The notes: generated by a model from the letters alone, not told the origin. Positions 35,805 to 44,079 are shown, numbered from the stretch's first letter. The stretch: DNA of 64,000 bases from Bacteroidales bacterium UBA3297 (GCA_002362105.1 DETD01000009.1:247105-311104); one strand, 5' to 3'. Translations and numbers: made by a program.

Positions 35805-37138
35805 AACTGTAATAGTCTTTTTGCTATTTCTTGAACCACCTGAGCATTAACTGCGTTACCTAACGCCTCATAACAACGCGTCTGTGACAAATGGAACTCG
35901 TCATTACCAAACACAAGTTTTTCAAGACCTTGTAATTTAGCGGCTTCGCGCACAGTCATATACCTGCCACGCTGTTTTTTGTCTGGCAATTCTATCCATG
36001 GAAAAATCGGGATTTGTGTACCAACGAGATTGAGTGCTGGCGAGAACGTGGGAACTTTCACTCGTATACCTGACGCCCTGAATTGTATAATCTTATCGAT
36101 TAAAACAGGTGCAACATTACCGCAATTCCATTCGAGTTTCAAGTGACTATTGTCAAAATTGGCAACTTTTTTCATCCAAACTTTAAGCCAACTCTTGTGT
36201 TTCGCATAAAACTTGCGATTTTGTTCTATGTACCGAATTTTCCAATTAGGGAACACTGGACTCTTGGCTGATTGAGCATAGTTCGGCAACATGCTAAGAC
36301 ATTCATTTAGAGTCTGACCGTTAATACTCTGACCAAGTTTTCCCTTTTTGCCATTCAATTCAGTGACAGTTTGAAAGGCGGGCGCTTTGTCCTTGTAATT
36401 ATATGTAGCTCCAAACTCCATAGCCCAAATTGGAAATGTTGGAATAGTGTCTCCACTCTTAACAGTGTTATCTATGAACTCCTGCCAGACATCAAGTTGA
36501 AGAAGAGTGTCTGACCTTAGAGCCGTGTACTCAACATCATTTGGATCTACTATTTTTGTTATGTCACAAACGTCATTCGTCGGCTTCGGGAAAGAGAAGT
36601 AGTCAAGAGAGCCAAGGTCCTTCCTGCGACAAACAATGTATATACGTTTGCGATGCTGAGGAATACCAAACTGATGAGGAGATAAAATTTCAGCCTTAAC
36701 AAAATAATCTTTTTCGAGGCGTCCTTTTATCACGTTCCAAGTATTTCCACCATCATGTCCTTTGAGATTAGAGACGTTTTCAAGCAGAAGAAACTCTGGC
36801 TTGTGCGCATCTATGATACCACAGATGTAGTCAAACATTGTTCCCCGATTTTTCTCATCCTTGAACCCTTGCCTCTTTCCTGCCTGACTAAAAGGTTGGC
36901 AAGGAAACCCAGCGCATATAATTGAGTGGTTTGGAATATCTTTTTCTGGGTCGATTTTGGTTATATCGCCCATTATCTTAGTTCCTTTGAAATTTATAGC
37001 GTATAACTTTTGCAAATCTTCCTTTAGCTCTGATGCGAATACGCATCTACACCCCAAATTTTCAAGTGCTAAATGAAAACCACCGAGACCAGCAAAGAGA
37101 TCAATGAATGTATATTTCTTATTGTCCATTTTTAGCAT
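35801..37138 (-). CDS. DNA (cytosine-5-)-methyltransferase
   Basis: A complete C5-cytosine methylase of 445 residues. Motif I FIDLFAGLGGFHLAL is at residues 12-26, motif IV GFPCQPFSQAGKRQGF near 77 with catalytic Cys in the PCQ loop, motif VI LLLENVSNL near 116, motif VIII FGIPQHRKRIYIV near 156, and motif X EALGNAVNAQVV near 428. The target-recognition region of about 200 residues lies between VIII and IX. It is the protective partner of the downstream MORC/Z1/DUF4420 genes. The start is MLKM at 37138 or the second Met at 37129. The recognition sequence cannot be read from the gene. Confidence 0.95.
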   Translation of the reverse strand: MLKMDNKKYTFIDLFAGLGGFHLALENLGCRCVFASELKEDLQKLYAINFKGTKIMGDITKIDPEKDIPNHSIICAGFPCQPFSQAGKRQGFKDEKNRGTMFDYICGIIDAHKPEFLLLENVSNLKGHDGGNTWNVIKGRLEKDYFVKAEILSPHQFGIPQHRKRIYIVCRRKDLGSLDYFSFPKPTNDVCDITKIVDPNDVEYTALRSDTLLQLDVWQEFIDNTVKSGDTIPTFPIWAMEFGATYNYKDKAPAFQTVTELNGKKGKLGQSINGQTLNECLSMLPNYAQSAKSPVFPNWKIRYIEQNRKFYAKHKSWLKVWMKKVANFDNSHLKLEWNCGNVAPVLIDKIIQFRASGIRVKVPTFSPALNLVGTQIPIFPWIELPDKKQRGRYMTVREAAKLQGLEKLVFGNDEFHLSQTRCYEALGNAVNAQVVQEIAKRLLQL

Positions 37139-37216
37139 CTATTCTTCTCCCTCCATCAACTCCGCTATCTCCTTCATCTTGTGTTGCAACAGCGCTTTAT
37201 CGGGGGGGATGTTCAT
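37139..37216 (-). CDS. Possible 25-codon leader peptide or gene remnant next to the methylase
   Basis: A minus-strand frame, ATG at 37214-37216 to TAG at 37139-37141, ends in the base before the methylase ATG. The encoded peptide is MNIPPDKALL followed by QHKMKEIAELMEGEE. The helical acidic tail looks like the C terminus of a longer protein that has been lost, so this may be a remnant. Its position directly upstream would still allow translational coupling to the methylase. Confidence 0.3.
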   Translation of the reverse strand: MNIPPDKALLQHKMKEIAELMEGEE

Positions 37217-37225
37217 ATTCAGCTA

Positions 37226-37411
37226 CTATTGTCGGCGACAGACTGCTGCTGTGTGATACTCTACCATTTTTTGTCTTTGTTCCAGTATTTTGTTGCAAAA
37301 AGAATCAATTTCCACACTGCCACAACATTGGTGGTTTAATAATTGGCCTCCATAAATACCTCCTCCTATCCCAGCAAATAAGTGGAACTCTTTTATTTTA
37401 TTGTCCGCCAC
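37226..37411 (-). pseudogene. N-terminal remnant of a second cytosine methylase
   Basis: A 61-codon frame with a GTG start contains methylase motif I and the following helix (IKEFHLFAGIGGGIYGGQLL, then CCGSVEIDSFCNKILEQRQ) and then breaks off after QRQK. No motif IV or later motif is present. The frame is open further upstream to about 37502 (residues such as TDEFDADTHAFFIISELG), which overlaps the proposed terminator of the RNA candidate. It indicates that another methylase locus was replaced or partly deleted when the present restriction operon arrived. Confidence 0.65.
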
Positions 37412-37462
37412 GGCTATTATTGTTTCTTCATCCTTGCCAAATACCCCTAACTCGGATATTAT

Positions 37463-37775
37463 AAAAAAAGCGTGGGTATCTGCATCAAACTCGTCCGTAA
37501 TTCAGGTCTTCCACAACCTTAGAAATAGACGAGCAGACACAAGACACCCACGCCGAGATGTATAGAAAATGCCCGCAACGTGTGTCGTGAGAGTAGTTTA
37601 CCCCCCGACACACTACGGACATGGTCTTACAACCCATCCGTGGCATCCTCCTCTGCAATGTCCTTGATTTCTATTCAGTAATGTGGAAGTTTGAATTACC
37701 AAGAGACAAAGCGTTGATGAACGCCTTCTTATATTTTCGTAACCCTAGCCTTCTATATGTGAGGTTATGGGCTAT
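37463..37775 (-). ncRNA. Candidate structured RNA upstream of the restriction operon
   Basis: Read on the minus strand, this roughly 310-nt stretch follows a good promoter and contains several perfect stems: 37711-37715 with 37720-37724, 37615-37624 with 37634-37641 (2-nt bulge), and 37580-37587 with 37606-37613. It ends in a long stem (37470-37477 with 37546-37553, continued by 37490-37495 with 37528-37533) followed by seven Ts. This looks like an independent small RNA with an intrinsic terminator. No known RNA family was recognised. Caution: the terminal stem overlaps an open frame of the methylase remnant. Confidence 0.4.
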
Positions 37776-37781
37776 ATTTTG

Positions 37782-37814
37782 CAAAGTTATAAATTTTGTT
37801 GTGTATTTGTCAAT
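37782..37814 (-). promoter_or_regulatory. Promoter of the RNA candidate/restriction island
   Basis: On the minus strand TAACTTTG (complement of 37782-37789) fits TAnnTTTG. TTGACA (complement of 37809-37814) lies at -33, with 21 nt between its TTG and the -7 element. Confidence 0.55.
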
Positions 37815-37894
37815 AGAAAAGCTACATTGTGGTTCTTGTAATTTTGGGGTTGCAGATGGATTTTTTTCACTATGTGAGGCAGCGCAATTTCATC

Positions 37895-37972
37895 CAAAGT
37901 GCAATTTTTTGCACTTTGAAGGCAATCCTTCGTCTGATTTTGCACTTTGAACTTCACGATTTGCACTTTGGA
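37895..37972. repeat. Cluster of GCACTTTG repeats upstream of the island promoter
   Basis: TTGCACTTTG(A/G)A occurs at 37909-37920, 37940-37951 and 37961-37972, with an inverted copy CAAAGTGCA at 37895-37903. The direct spacings are 31 and 21 bp, close to whole helical turns. The nearest promoter is the minus-strand one at 37782-37814, about 80 bp away, so these may be activator or repressor sites. Confidence 0.5.
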
Positions 37973-38104
37973 AGTGACTTCCGCCTTCTATTTTGTCCCA
38001 ATCGACGTACCTAATTTTGAATGAATCCAAAAGGCGCAGGGGGGGCAGCCCTTCTTTGGGGGGACAAAAGTCTGTTACGCATAAATAGCTCCAATCTCCC
38101 TATA

Positions 38105-38141
38105 CAAAAAAATGAGAGGACAGAAATCCCGTCCTCTCATT
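38105..38141 (-). terminator. Intrinsic terminator of the beta-helix protein gene
   Basis: Perfect 11-base arms (38111-38121 and 38131-38141) are followed on the minus strand by a T-run (complement of 38106-38112). It lies 24 nt after the stop codon. Confidence 0.85.
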
Positions 38142-38164
38142 CTTCCTATTTTAGTTGTTTTTCC

Positions 38165-40744
38165 TTACCATTGGAAGCCTCCGCCACCGCCAAAGGCGCT
38201 ACCGTTGCCGGTTGCTGTGCTGACTTGGTAGCTGGTGAAGCCGTTCAAGTTGATGTTTTGGGCAGGGGTGTATAGGCCGAAACGGCCGTCGAAGTAGTCC
38301 ATGGCACCGTTGAAACTGTTGCCTACATAGAATTGGTAGCTCTTCACATCGTTGTTATAGGCGCATACGGCACCGCTCTTCTTGTTGTTGGTCGTTGGGT
38401 TTAGCGGCATCTTGATGGCTGCTAACACCTGGCCAGCGTTGTTGGCTACCACAATGTATTGGTCCGCCATCAGCGAAATGTCGCTACTATAGATGTGACC
38501 TTGCGATTCTACAGGAATCGATTCGTTAAACATACCGTTTCCGCCTACTGCGAAGACGAAACCGCCTTTATGTTTCCAACCCGTGTCGGTGTCGAGTGGT
38601 GAGTTCAGTGAGTGGCTCTGTGCCACCACGGTTATACCTCCCGAAATGATCATGTCGCCGTTCGAGTCTAGTCCGTCGCCCATACACTGCGCGTAGTGGA
38701 TACCTCCGTTCACGTAGATGTGCACTGCCGATGAACTTTCCTTGCCGTCTGTCGCGTTCCAAGCGTCGTCGTCAGCTACCACGTAGGTGCTGCTTCCCTC
38801 GCCGAATGTGATGATGGCGCCCGACAGGGCCTCGTATGAGGCTGGCACTTTTAAGTTTCCGCCGAGAATGTCGAGTTTCTGTTTGCCAAAGACGCCTTGG
38901 TCGTATGGTGCGTTCACCTCAATTTCTCCGCCGTTAATGGTGATTTCTGGCGCCAGTATGCCCGTATCGTAGGCGTAGATGTCGACGGTTCCGCTGTTTA
39001 TAACCACCGCCTTGTCGGCCTTGATGCCTTTTGGCGAGCCGTGGGCTTTGGTGCGGTTGCCTTCTATGGCGCCGCCGTTAATGGTGTAGGTCTCGTTCTT
39101 GCGGCTACCAGCTGCTATCGAGAGGACGTAGTCGTCTTTGTCTCCGCCCTCTTTACCAAGGGTGATGGTTCCGTCGCAAATCAGGCCTTTGCCCAGTGTT
39201 GCCGTAAGTTTGTTGTCGCCACCGGTAATGCTGACGTTACCTTCTACTTTCACGGCTTTTGCCGAGGCATATTCGTACGATGGTTTGGAACTTGTCTGTC
39301 CCCATGGATTCCAACCACCGCCGCCACCTTGTTGGTTGTTGTTCGAGCTCTTCGTAATGTAGTAGCCGCCGTCTACGGTTACTGTCAGCTCGCCGTCTGT
39401 AATGGTCAGGTCGCCCTTGGTCTTGATGCCCTTGGCCAGCATGGCGGCTTCACCGATGTTTATCGTGCTCTTTCCGCCAGTAATGGTGAGGTTTCCGTCG
39501 CATTTGATACCCATGCACGAAACAGTGTCGTGGTGGGCGGTCTCGTCGTAATGTTTGCCGCTCAGGTCAACCGAAAGGGTTCCGCCGCTAATAGCGACGT
39601 TCTTCTCGCAGTTGATGGCCTTGGCGGCTACGCCCTCGCCTTTTATAACAAGCAGGGCTTCGCCAGAAATTTCCACCTCGCCGTCGCAGGTAACGCCGGC
39701 GTTATAGCGGTAGTCGTTCGGGTCGTCTGTGCACGGCTCTTTCGCGTCGAGTGTTATTTGGGTAGAACCAGCGATGAAGGAGGTCTTCACATTGGCCTTG
39801 ATGGCTTTCGATCCTTTACCGGTAATGTCGGCAACCAGTTCTCCGCCCTCTATGGTAATAATGCTGTCGCACTTGAGTGCCTTTGCATCGTCTGACGCGA
39901 GTTTTACCGATACCTGTCCGGCTGCAATGTAGATGACTTCGCTACAGTCCACACCGTCGCTCTTCGTACCTTCAATGGTCAGGTTTCCGCCATACACTTC
40001 CAAACCGTCTGCATTGATGCCGTCTCCCTTCGCCAGGGCAATGGCGATTTTTCCGCCGTATAGCTCAATGCGTTTCGACGAGTTGATGGCGTGCTGTTTC
40101 AAGCCCTTAATGGTCAGTTCGCCCTCGCTTGCGGTACTGTCTTTGTCGACTTTTATTTTCGACTTGGTGTAGAGTGCGGCCTTCAAGCTGTTCTCTTCAC
40201 TGTCTGAGAGGGTAGACTTCCCCCTCAAATGAAGGTTGGCGGTATACGATTCGTCGTCTAAACCCTTGTTCAAGACAATAGGTGCTCTCTTGCCTGAAAG
40301 CGACAGGTTGTCGAACACCAGTGTGTAACCCTTGTCGGGGGTGAACTCGAACGAACCGTCGCTCGCTTCTCCCGACAGGTAGTAGACGATTCCCTTTTTG
40401 CCGGCGTGCGACACAATGGTGACGTTTGCCCCGTCGGTGCTGGTTGTCACCAACTCTTCTCCGTATGGGTTCTCAATAACGGCCGTGTTGTTCTGGTAGG
40501 TGACGAACACGGTGTCCTTTCCCCCAAGGTCGAATGTTGCGCTGTCTACTTCCGCAATGCTGTATGACAGGTTTTTATCTTTCGTCTCTATTAACACTTT
40601 ACCTTCCTTGAAACGGATGGTGTCTGTGTCTGAAATCTGGAAAATTTCCTTGCCCAATGTGCCCAAATGAAGAACCATCGATTTCTGGGCCCATAGGAAA
40701 AGGCATAGGAATATTGAGGTTAAAAGAAATAGAACTCTTTTCAT
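38165..40744 (-). CDS. Cthe_2159-like carbohydrate-binding beta-helix protein
   Basis: An exported 859-residue protein with a signal peptide (to about residue 19, LWAQ). Most of the chain is built of 18-25-residue units with the pattern I-x-G-G-x-L/K-x-V/I, for example GNLTITGGKSTINI and GDLTITDGELTV. This is the signature of the Cthe_2159-type beta-helix family, which has calcium-dependent polysaccharide binding. Units with VDCSEVI, CDSIITI and CEKNVAI form a ladder. A Gly-rich C terminus (GNGSAFGGGGGFQW) ends the protein; no T9SS domain is present. The start overlaps the stop of the small T9SS protein by 4 bp, so they are co-expressed. A role in glycan binding at the surface is likely. Confidence 0.88.
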   Translation of the reverse strand: MKRVLFLLTSIFLCLFLWAQKSMVLHLGTLGKEIFQISDTDTIRFKEGKVLIETKDKNLSYSIAEVDSATFDLGGKDTVFVTYQNNTAVIENPYGEELVTTSTDGANVTIVSHAGKKGIVYYLSGEASDGSFEFTPDKGYTLVFDNLSLSGKRAPIVLNKGLDDESYTANLHLRGKSTLSDSEENSLKAALYTKSKIKVDKDSTASEGELTIKGLKQHAINSSKRIELYGGKIAIALAKGDGINADGLEVYGGNLTIEGTKSDGVDCSEVIYIAAGQVSVKLASDDAKALKCDSIITIEGGELVADITGKGSKAIKANVKTSFIAGSTQITLDAKEPCTDDPNDYRYNAGVTCDGEVEISGEALLVIKGEGVAAKAINCEKNVAISGGTLSVDLSGKHYDETAHHDTVSCMGIKCDGNLTITGGKSTINIGEAAMLAKGIKTKGDLTITDGELTVTVDGGYYITKSSNNNQQGGGGGWNPWGQTSSKPSYEYASAKAVKVEGNVSITGGDNKLTATLGKGLICDGTITLGKEGGDKDDYVLSIAAGSRKNETYTINGGAIEGNRTKAHGSPKGIKADKAVVINSGTVDIYAYDTGILAPEITINGGEIEVNAPYDQGVFGKQKLDILGGNLKVPASYEALSGAIITFGEGSSTYVVADDDAWNATDGKESSSAVHIYVNGGIHYAQCMGDGLDSNGDMIISGGITVVAQSHSLNSPLDTDTGWKHKGGFVFAVGGNGMFNESIPVESQGHIYSSDISLMADQYIVVANNAGQVLAAIKMPLNPTTNNKKSGAVCAYNNDVKSYQFYVGNSFNGAMDYFDGRFGLYTPAQNINLNGFTSYQVSTATGNGSAFGGGGGFQW

Positions 40745-41247
40745 ATCTTGCTGATTTTTAAGTATGTGTTCCCGATGCTAAGAAAATAAACTCCTGTTGG
40801 AAGGGTTTGTATGTCAATTTTTCCTCCGTTGCCGATTTGTCCGGTTTTTACCTTCTCACCTTTCAGCGAATAAATGGCATACTGGTATACTTCTTCCGAT
40901 GGTAGCTCTAGGTTGAGGTAGTCGCTCGACGGGTTTGGGTAGACGTTCACCGAAGCAATATTGTCGGTGTTGGCTACCGACGTCCCTTCGCTCGAGAACA
41001 AGAGCTTGTTGATGTCCGCCAATTTATACTTTATGCCGTTTTGCGTGTCTGTTGCTCCAACATTCGTTGGCTCGATAATCAGAAAGTCGTTTGAGAAATA
41101 CATCTTCCCAGACTCATACATCTGGTAGCTTTCCGTACCGCTTTTAGTCTCCACAACGACGCTCGCCGCAGGACTTTCACCAACTACATCGCAAATACCG
41201 ACAATCAGGCACAATGCCGTAAGAAATGTGAATTTCATGTTTGCCAT
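40741..41247 (-). CDS. Small T9SS type A protein
   Basis: An exported 168-residue protein. A signal peptide precedes a 70-residue beta-rich segment (residues about 25-95) that resembles the opening of the downstream beta-helix protein (YQMYESGKMYFSND; KYKLADINKLLFS). A type A T9SS sorting domain follows from VNVYPNPSSDYLNLEL near 100 to the C-terminal LKISKI. The alternative start MKFTFL (41238) gives a tidier signal peptide. It overlaps the beta-helix gene by 4 bp and could carry or anchor that protein, which itself lacks a sorting domain. Confidence 0.85.
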   Translation of the reverse strand: MANMKFTFLTALCLIVGICDVVGESPAASVVVETKSGTESYQMYESGKMYFSNDFLIIEPTNVGATDTQNGIKYKLADINKLLFSSEGTSVANTDNIASVNVYPNPSSDYLNLELPSEEVYQYAIYSLKGEKVKTGQIGNGGKIDIQTLPTGVYFLSIGNTYLKISKI

Positions 41248-41548
41248 ACTTTATTATAAACTAAATAAGGTTTCTTTTCCTCTGTTGCTTGCCTCCCTAC
41301 ATCAAACAAGAGGCAACGCTTGCGCTATTTACTACTTCTACCCAAGTGTTTTACAAAAGCATAAGACTCATCAACAACATTCAGCAGAATCTATATGCAA
41401 TATTACAAATTATTTCTTTTTACAAATTTAATTTTAAGTAAAATGGCGTTTTTCTTCAGTGATTTTTAGGTTCATAGCTGCGAAACCGTTGTGCTGATAT
41501 TGCACAGTCCGTCTTTCCGTAAATATCCCCACAGTAAGGGTACTATCG
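41248..41548. other. Intergenic region with promoter of the T9SS/beta-helix unit
   Basis: About 300 nt without a supportable gene. On the minus strand TAAATTTG (complement of 41423-41430) fits the -7 consensus and predicts a leader of about 170 nt. A 7-bp stem lies within that leader (TTGCCTC pairing with GAGGCAA near 41288-41317). Confidence 0.45.
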
Positions 41549-41600
41549 TAAAAAATAATACCTTGTTGCTGTTGGGTTTCCAATGCAACAAGGTATTTTT
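41549..41600 (-). terminator. Intrinsic terminator of the DUF4197 gene
   Basis: Eleven- to twelve-base arms (41558-41569 and 41585-41596) flank a 15-nt loop. A T-run follows on the minus strand (complement of 41550-41555) and another on the plus strand. It lies about 20 nt after the stop codon of the DUF4197 gene. Confidence 0.8.
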
Positions 41601-41620
41601 ATCGTGTTTCGTAAAAATGC

Positions 41621-42490
41621 TTATTTCTTGTCGAGCAGGCCGAACACGCTTTGCAGCACGTCGCTTACACGGGCGCTTGCATTGTGGCGGATGTCGTTCT
41701 CCTTTTCCGATACTTTCAGGAAGAGGCCGTCTAGAGCCTTACCCGTAATGTAGTCCGACAGGTCTTTGTTCACCAAGTCGATAGATGCGAGTGAGGCTAT
41801 ATGCTCTTCTTTCAGTACACCTGTCAGTTTGGCCAGTTCTAGTGCGGCCTTCACTGCGCTGCTGTCGAGCAGTTCAACCAGTTTGTTGTTGTAGGTGGCA
41901 TAGGTGCTCCAAGCCTGTGTTGGGGTCACGTTGGCAATCTGTATGGTGTTCAGCGAGCTGGTTATGCTAGGCATGAACGCGCTTTGCAGATTGGTGTAGG
42001 TGTGGTCTTTCAGGTAGGTGGTAGCCGCATTGTCTTCGCCGAACAAAATGTGCTTGGCATCGTCTATCGACATGCTGGTAATGGCGTTGACAAAGGTGTC
42101 GACCGATTTTGGAGCTGCGTTTTCGGCTGCACGGTTGAACAGGGTGATGATGGTATCAGACGTTGGTATGCTTACGCCTGTTGCGTTAAGCACCGAGTTG
42201 AACGCCTGGTTCGATGCCAGCGACTGTACGGCGCCGAATGTGGTGACTGCCTCTTTCGGCAATCCGATTTTTACCGCTGCGTCGGCCAGATAGCCGTTTT
42301 CTGCCCCCAGGTTTTTAGCCGCCGTCTCAATACCGACCTGCAGGGCGGCTTTCAAACCGCTGGCTATGTCGATAGAACCGCCTTGTGCGCCGCCGTTTTT
42401 AATGGCTCCGATTACTTGTTTGGCTGCATCGCTGTTCAGTATGTCCGATGCTGTATTTAAGACCGATGATAAGTTTTTCAGTATTCCCAT
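41621..42490 (-). CDS. DUF4197 domain protein
   Basis: A 289-residue protein of the DUF4197 family, whose function is not known. Typical elements are SGLKAALQVGIETAAKNLG near residues 43-61 with the following VKIGLPKEA, the SIDDAKHILFGEDNAATTYLK segment near 140-160, and the C-terminal ALDGLFLKVSEKENDIRHNA. Most family members carry a signal peptide; this one has only a weakly hydrophobic amphipathic N terminus (MGILKNLSSVLNTA), so its location is uncertain. It is monocistronic with its own promoter and terminator. Confidence 0.85.
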   Translation of the reverse strand: MGILKNLSSVLNTASDILNSDAAKQVIGAIKNGGAQGGSIDIASGLKAALQVGIETAAKNLGAENGYLADAAVKIGLPKEAVTTFGAVQSLASNQAFNSVLNATGVSIPTSDTIITLFNRAAENAAPKSVDTFVNAITSMSIDDAKHILFGEDNAATTYLKDHTYTNLQSAFMPSITSSLNTIQIANVTPTQAWSTYATYNNKLVELLDSSAVKAALELAKLTGVLKEEHIASLASIDLVNKDLSDYITGKALDGLFLKVSEKENDIRHNASARVSDVLQSVFGLLDKK

Positions 42491-42516
42491 TTTTTTTCTA
42501 GTCTGTTTGGTTTGAA

Positions 42517-42524
42517 CAAATATA
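42517..42524 (-). promoter_or_regulatory. Promoter -7 element of the DUF4197 gene
   Basis: TATATTTG on the minus strand (complement of 42517-42524) fits TAnnTTTG, 26 nt before the ATG. Confidence 0.5.
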
Positions 42525-42538
42525 GTTATTATTCTACG

Positions 42539-42567
42539 AAAAAAGAGGGTGTTAAACCCTCTTTTTT
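42539..42567 (-). terminator. Intrinsic terminator of the flavin reductase-glycosyltransferase unit
   Basis: Perfect 12-base arms (42539-42550 and 42556-42567) made of AAAAAAGAGGGT and its complement give T-runs on both strands. It lies 69 nt beyond the glycosyltransferase stop. Confidence 0.85.
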
Positions 42568-42635
42568 CATATTGGTGGGCCGGTTTTTCGGCTCTGTCTC
42601 AAATGTTTGGTAGGCGTGGCCGCCCTTCGGTGGTG

Positions 42636-43556
42636 TCAGTTGTTCGAGAAGTACTTTTTGTTCATACAGCACTTCTTGCACACGCTGTTGGGTAGCCATT
42701 TGTAGTGTTTGCCCAGCAGGTAGCCGCATACTTTGGCAAAACTCTGCATCACGAAGCGGACAATGTTTTTTGCGTCGTGCTGTTTGAGCAGGTTGTTGAT
42801 GATGTATTTGGCCTGTTTGCCACCTTCGCCCAACGACGAGAAATCCTTGAAGATCTTTTCGTTCTCTTTCTGCGACACACCTTGGTCGAAAAAGCGGTGG
42901 AATACCTTTTTGCAGCTGTAGTTGTGCGAGTGGTTTACTATGGCGTCGGCCTCGTAGGCAATCGAGTAGCCCGACTTTATCACCTTGTAGGCGAAGAGCA
43001 TGTCTTCGTTAAAGATGTTGTGGTCTTTAAACCCGTCAAGTTCCCAAAACGTGTCGCGTTTGTACATCGCGCAGGCGTTCGAGCAGAAAATGACCTTTAT
43101 GCCCATCTTTTTCTTGTCTTTCTCGCTCTTTATATAGCTGGTAGGGGGGTAGTTGAACCTCCTCGAAAGGTATTCAATGGGGTCGTTCTTGTCGCCTATT
43201 TGTCGGCCAAACGCCATCACAACATTCTCGTCTAGGTGTTGCAACAGATTTTCTATCAGGTGGTTGTCGGCCGGAATGGCGTCCTGCGTAAAGAAGAGGA
43301 TGAAGTCGGCCTCGCTGAGGCGGGCTCCATCGTTGCGGGTTGTGGCGTGGTCAAACTCCTTGCTCTCCAGGTGTCTGATGACGATGTTTTCCGAAGTCTT
43401 ATAGGTGGCGTTAAACACATCCACATTGCATTTGTCGGTTATCGTGTTCAGTAGGAACACTTTGTTTGGCTTCACCGTCTGGTGCTCCAAATTGCCCAAA
43501 AGAAGTTGTAGTTTCTCGTCCGGGTTACAAGTGGGTATGATTACATCTACTGTCAT
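42636..43556 (-). CDS. Family 2 glycosyltransferase (rhamnosyltransferase-like)
   Basis: A 306-residue GT-A-fold glycosyltransferase using a nucleotide sugar. It opens with VDVIIPTCNPDEKLQLLL (nucleotide-binding strand). The segment FDHATTRNDGARLSEADFILFFTQDAIP near residues 69-96 is typical of the rhamnosyltransferase subgroup and holds the metal-binding acidic motif (TQDA). ELDGFKDHNIFNEDMLFAYK near 174-193 supplies the catalytic ED. A C-terminal helical part without obvious membrane segments follows. It lies 4 bp after the flavin reductase gene. The glycan target (O-antigen, capsule or glycoprotein) is not evident, because no other glycan genes are nearby. Confidence 0.88.
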   Translation of the reverse strand: MTVDVIIPTCNPDEKLQLLLGNLEHQTVKPNKVFLLNTITDKCNVDVFNATYKTSENIVIRHLESKEFDHATTRNDGARLSEADFILFFTQDAIPADNHLIENLLQHLDENVVMAFGRQIGDKNDPIEYLSRRFNYPPTSYIKSEKDKKKMGIKVIFCSNACAMYKRDTFWELDGFKDHNIFNEDMLFAYKVIKSGYSIAYEADAIVNHSHNYSCKKVFHRFFDQGVSQKENEKIFKDFSSLGEGGKQAKYIINNLLKQHDAKNIVRFVMQSFAKVCGYLLGKHYKWLPNSVCKKCCMNKKYFSNN

Positions 43557-43560
43557 AGGC

Positions 43561-44079
43561 TCAATCTTTGGCCCAAACTTTTTCTATTTCAGCAATGTAT
43601 ACTTTGTGAAAATCATTGTTTGGGAAGTTCTTGGTGATAATCTCAGTATCGAGGAATTCTTTAGGGTCGAAGAACTTGCCGTAAATCTTTTTGCACTCCA
43701 TCACCAGTTTGCCTTCTGCAAATGTCATATTCCCGCTTTCTGTTTCTATTGCGGTAAGTCCGGCCTCTGCTACTTTGTCGCAGTCTCTGCCGCTTTTCCG
43801 GCCGCATACCATCAGGGCGTTGCGGTATTGCTCTGGCAGCACGGTGAGGGTGAAATCCTTTTCCTCTTCCAAAAATTCAAAGGTGTAGCGCTGTGGCCTT
43901 ATGAAGATAATGGCAACGGGTTTGTTGAACAGTATGCCCATTGCTCCCCAGCTGGCGGTCATGGTGTTGAACTTGTTTTTGTTGCCTGCGGTTACAAGCA
44001 TCCACTGTTTGCCTATCAGGTCGAATACGTTATCTTTCAGGTCTGTTGCTGCTAGTTCTTTGAAGTCTTTCATGTTCAT
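43561..44079 (-). CDS. Flavin reductase family protein
   Basis: A 172-residue FMN-binding split-barrel protein. NTMTASWGAMGILFNKPVAIIFIRPQRYTFEFLEE near residues 38-72 is the flavin-binding core of the family, and the C-terminal HKVYIAEIEKVW is conserved in short Bacteroidales members. These proteins reduce or use flavin with NAD(P)H or other partners; the substrate is unknown. Two starts (MNMKDF) lie two codons apart and cannot be distinguished. It is the first gene of a unit with the glycosyltransferase. Confidence 0.87.
   Translation of the reverse strand: MNMKDFKELAATDLKDNVFDLIGKQWMLVTAGNKNKFNTMTASWGAMGILFNKPVAIIFIRPQRYTFEFLEEEKDFTLTVLPEQYRNALMVCGRKSGRDCDKVAEAGLTAIETESGNMTFAEGKLVMECKKIYGKFFDPKEFLDTEIITKNFPNNDFHKVYIAEIEKVWAKD

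Noticed and set aside
37621..37950. Plus-strand frame (109 codons) across the RNA candidate and the GCACTTTG repeats
   Set aside because: No promoter, no recognisable product, and it runs through stems and repeats better explained as RNA structure and regulatory DNA.
37895..37972. Repeat cluster considered as a CRISPR array
   Set aside because: The units are only about 10-12 bp with irregular 21-31-bp spacing and one inverted copy; no cas genes are in the window.
38897..39895. Plus-strand frame (332 codons) over the Cthe_2159-like gene
   Set aside because: It is a shadow of the repeat-rich minus-strand gene; its Val/Gly-rich product follows from the repeats on the other strand.
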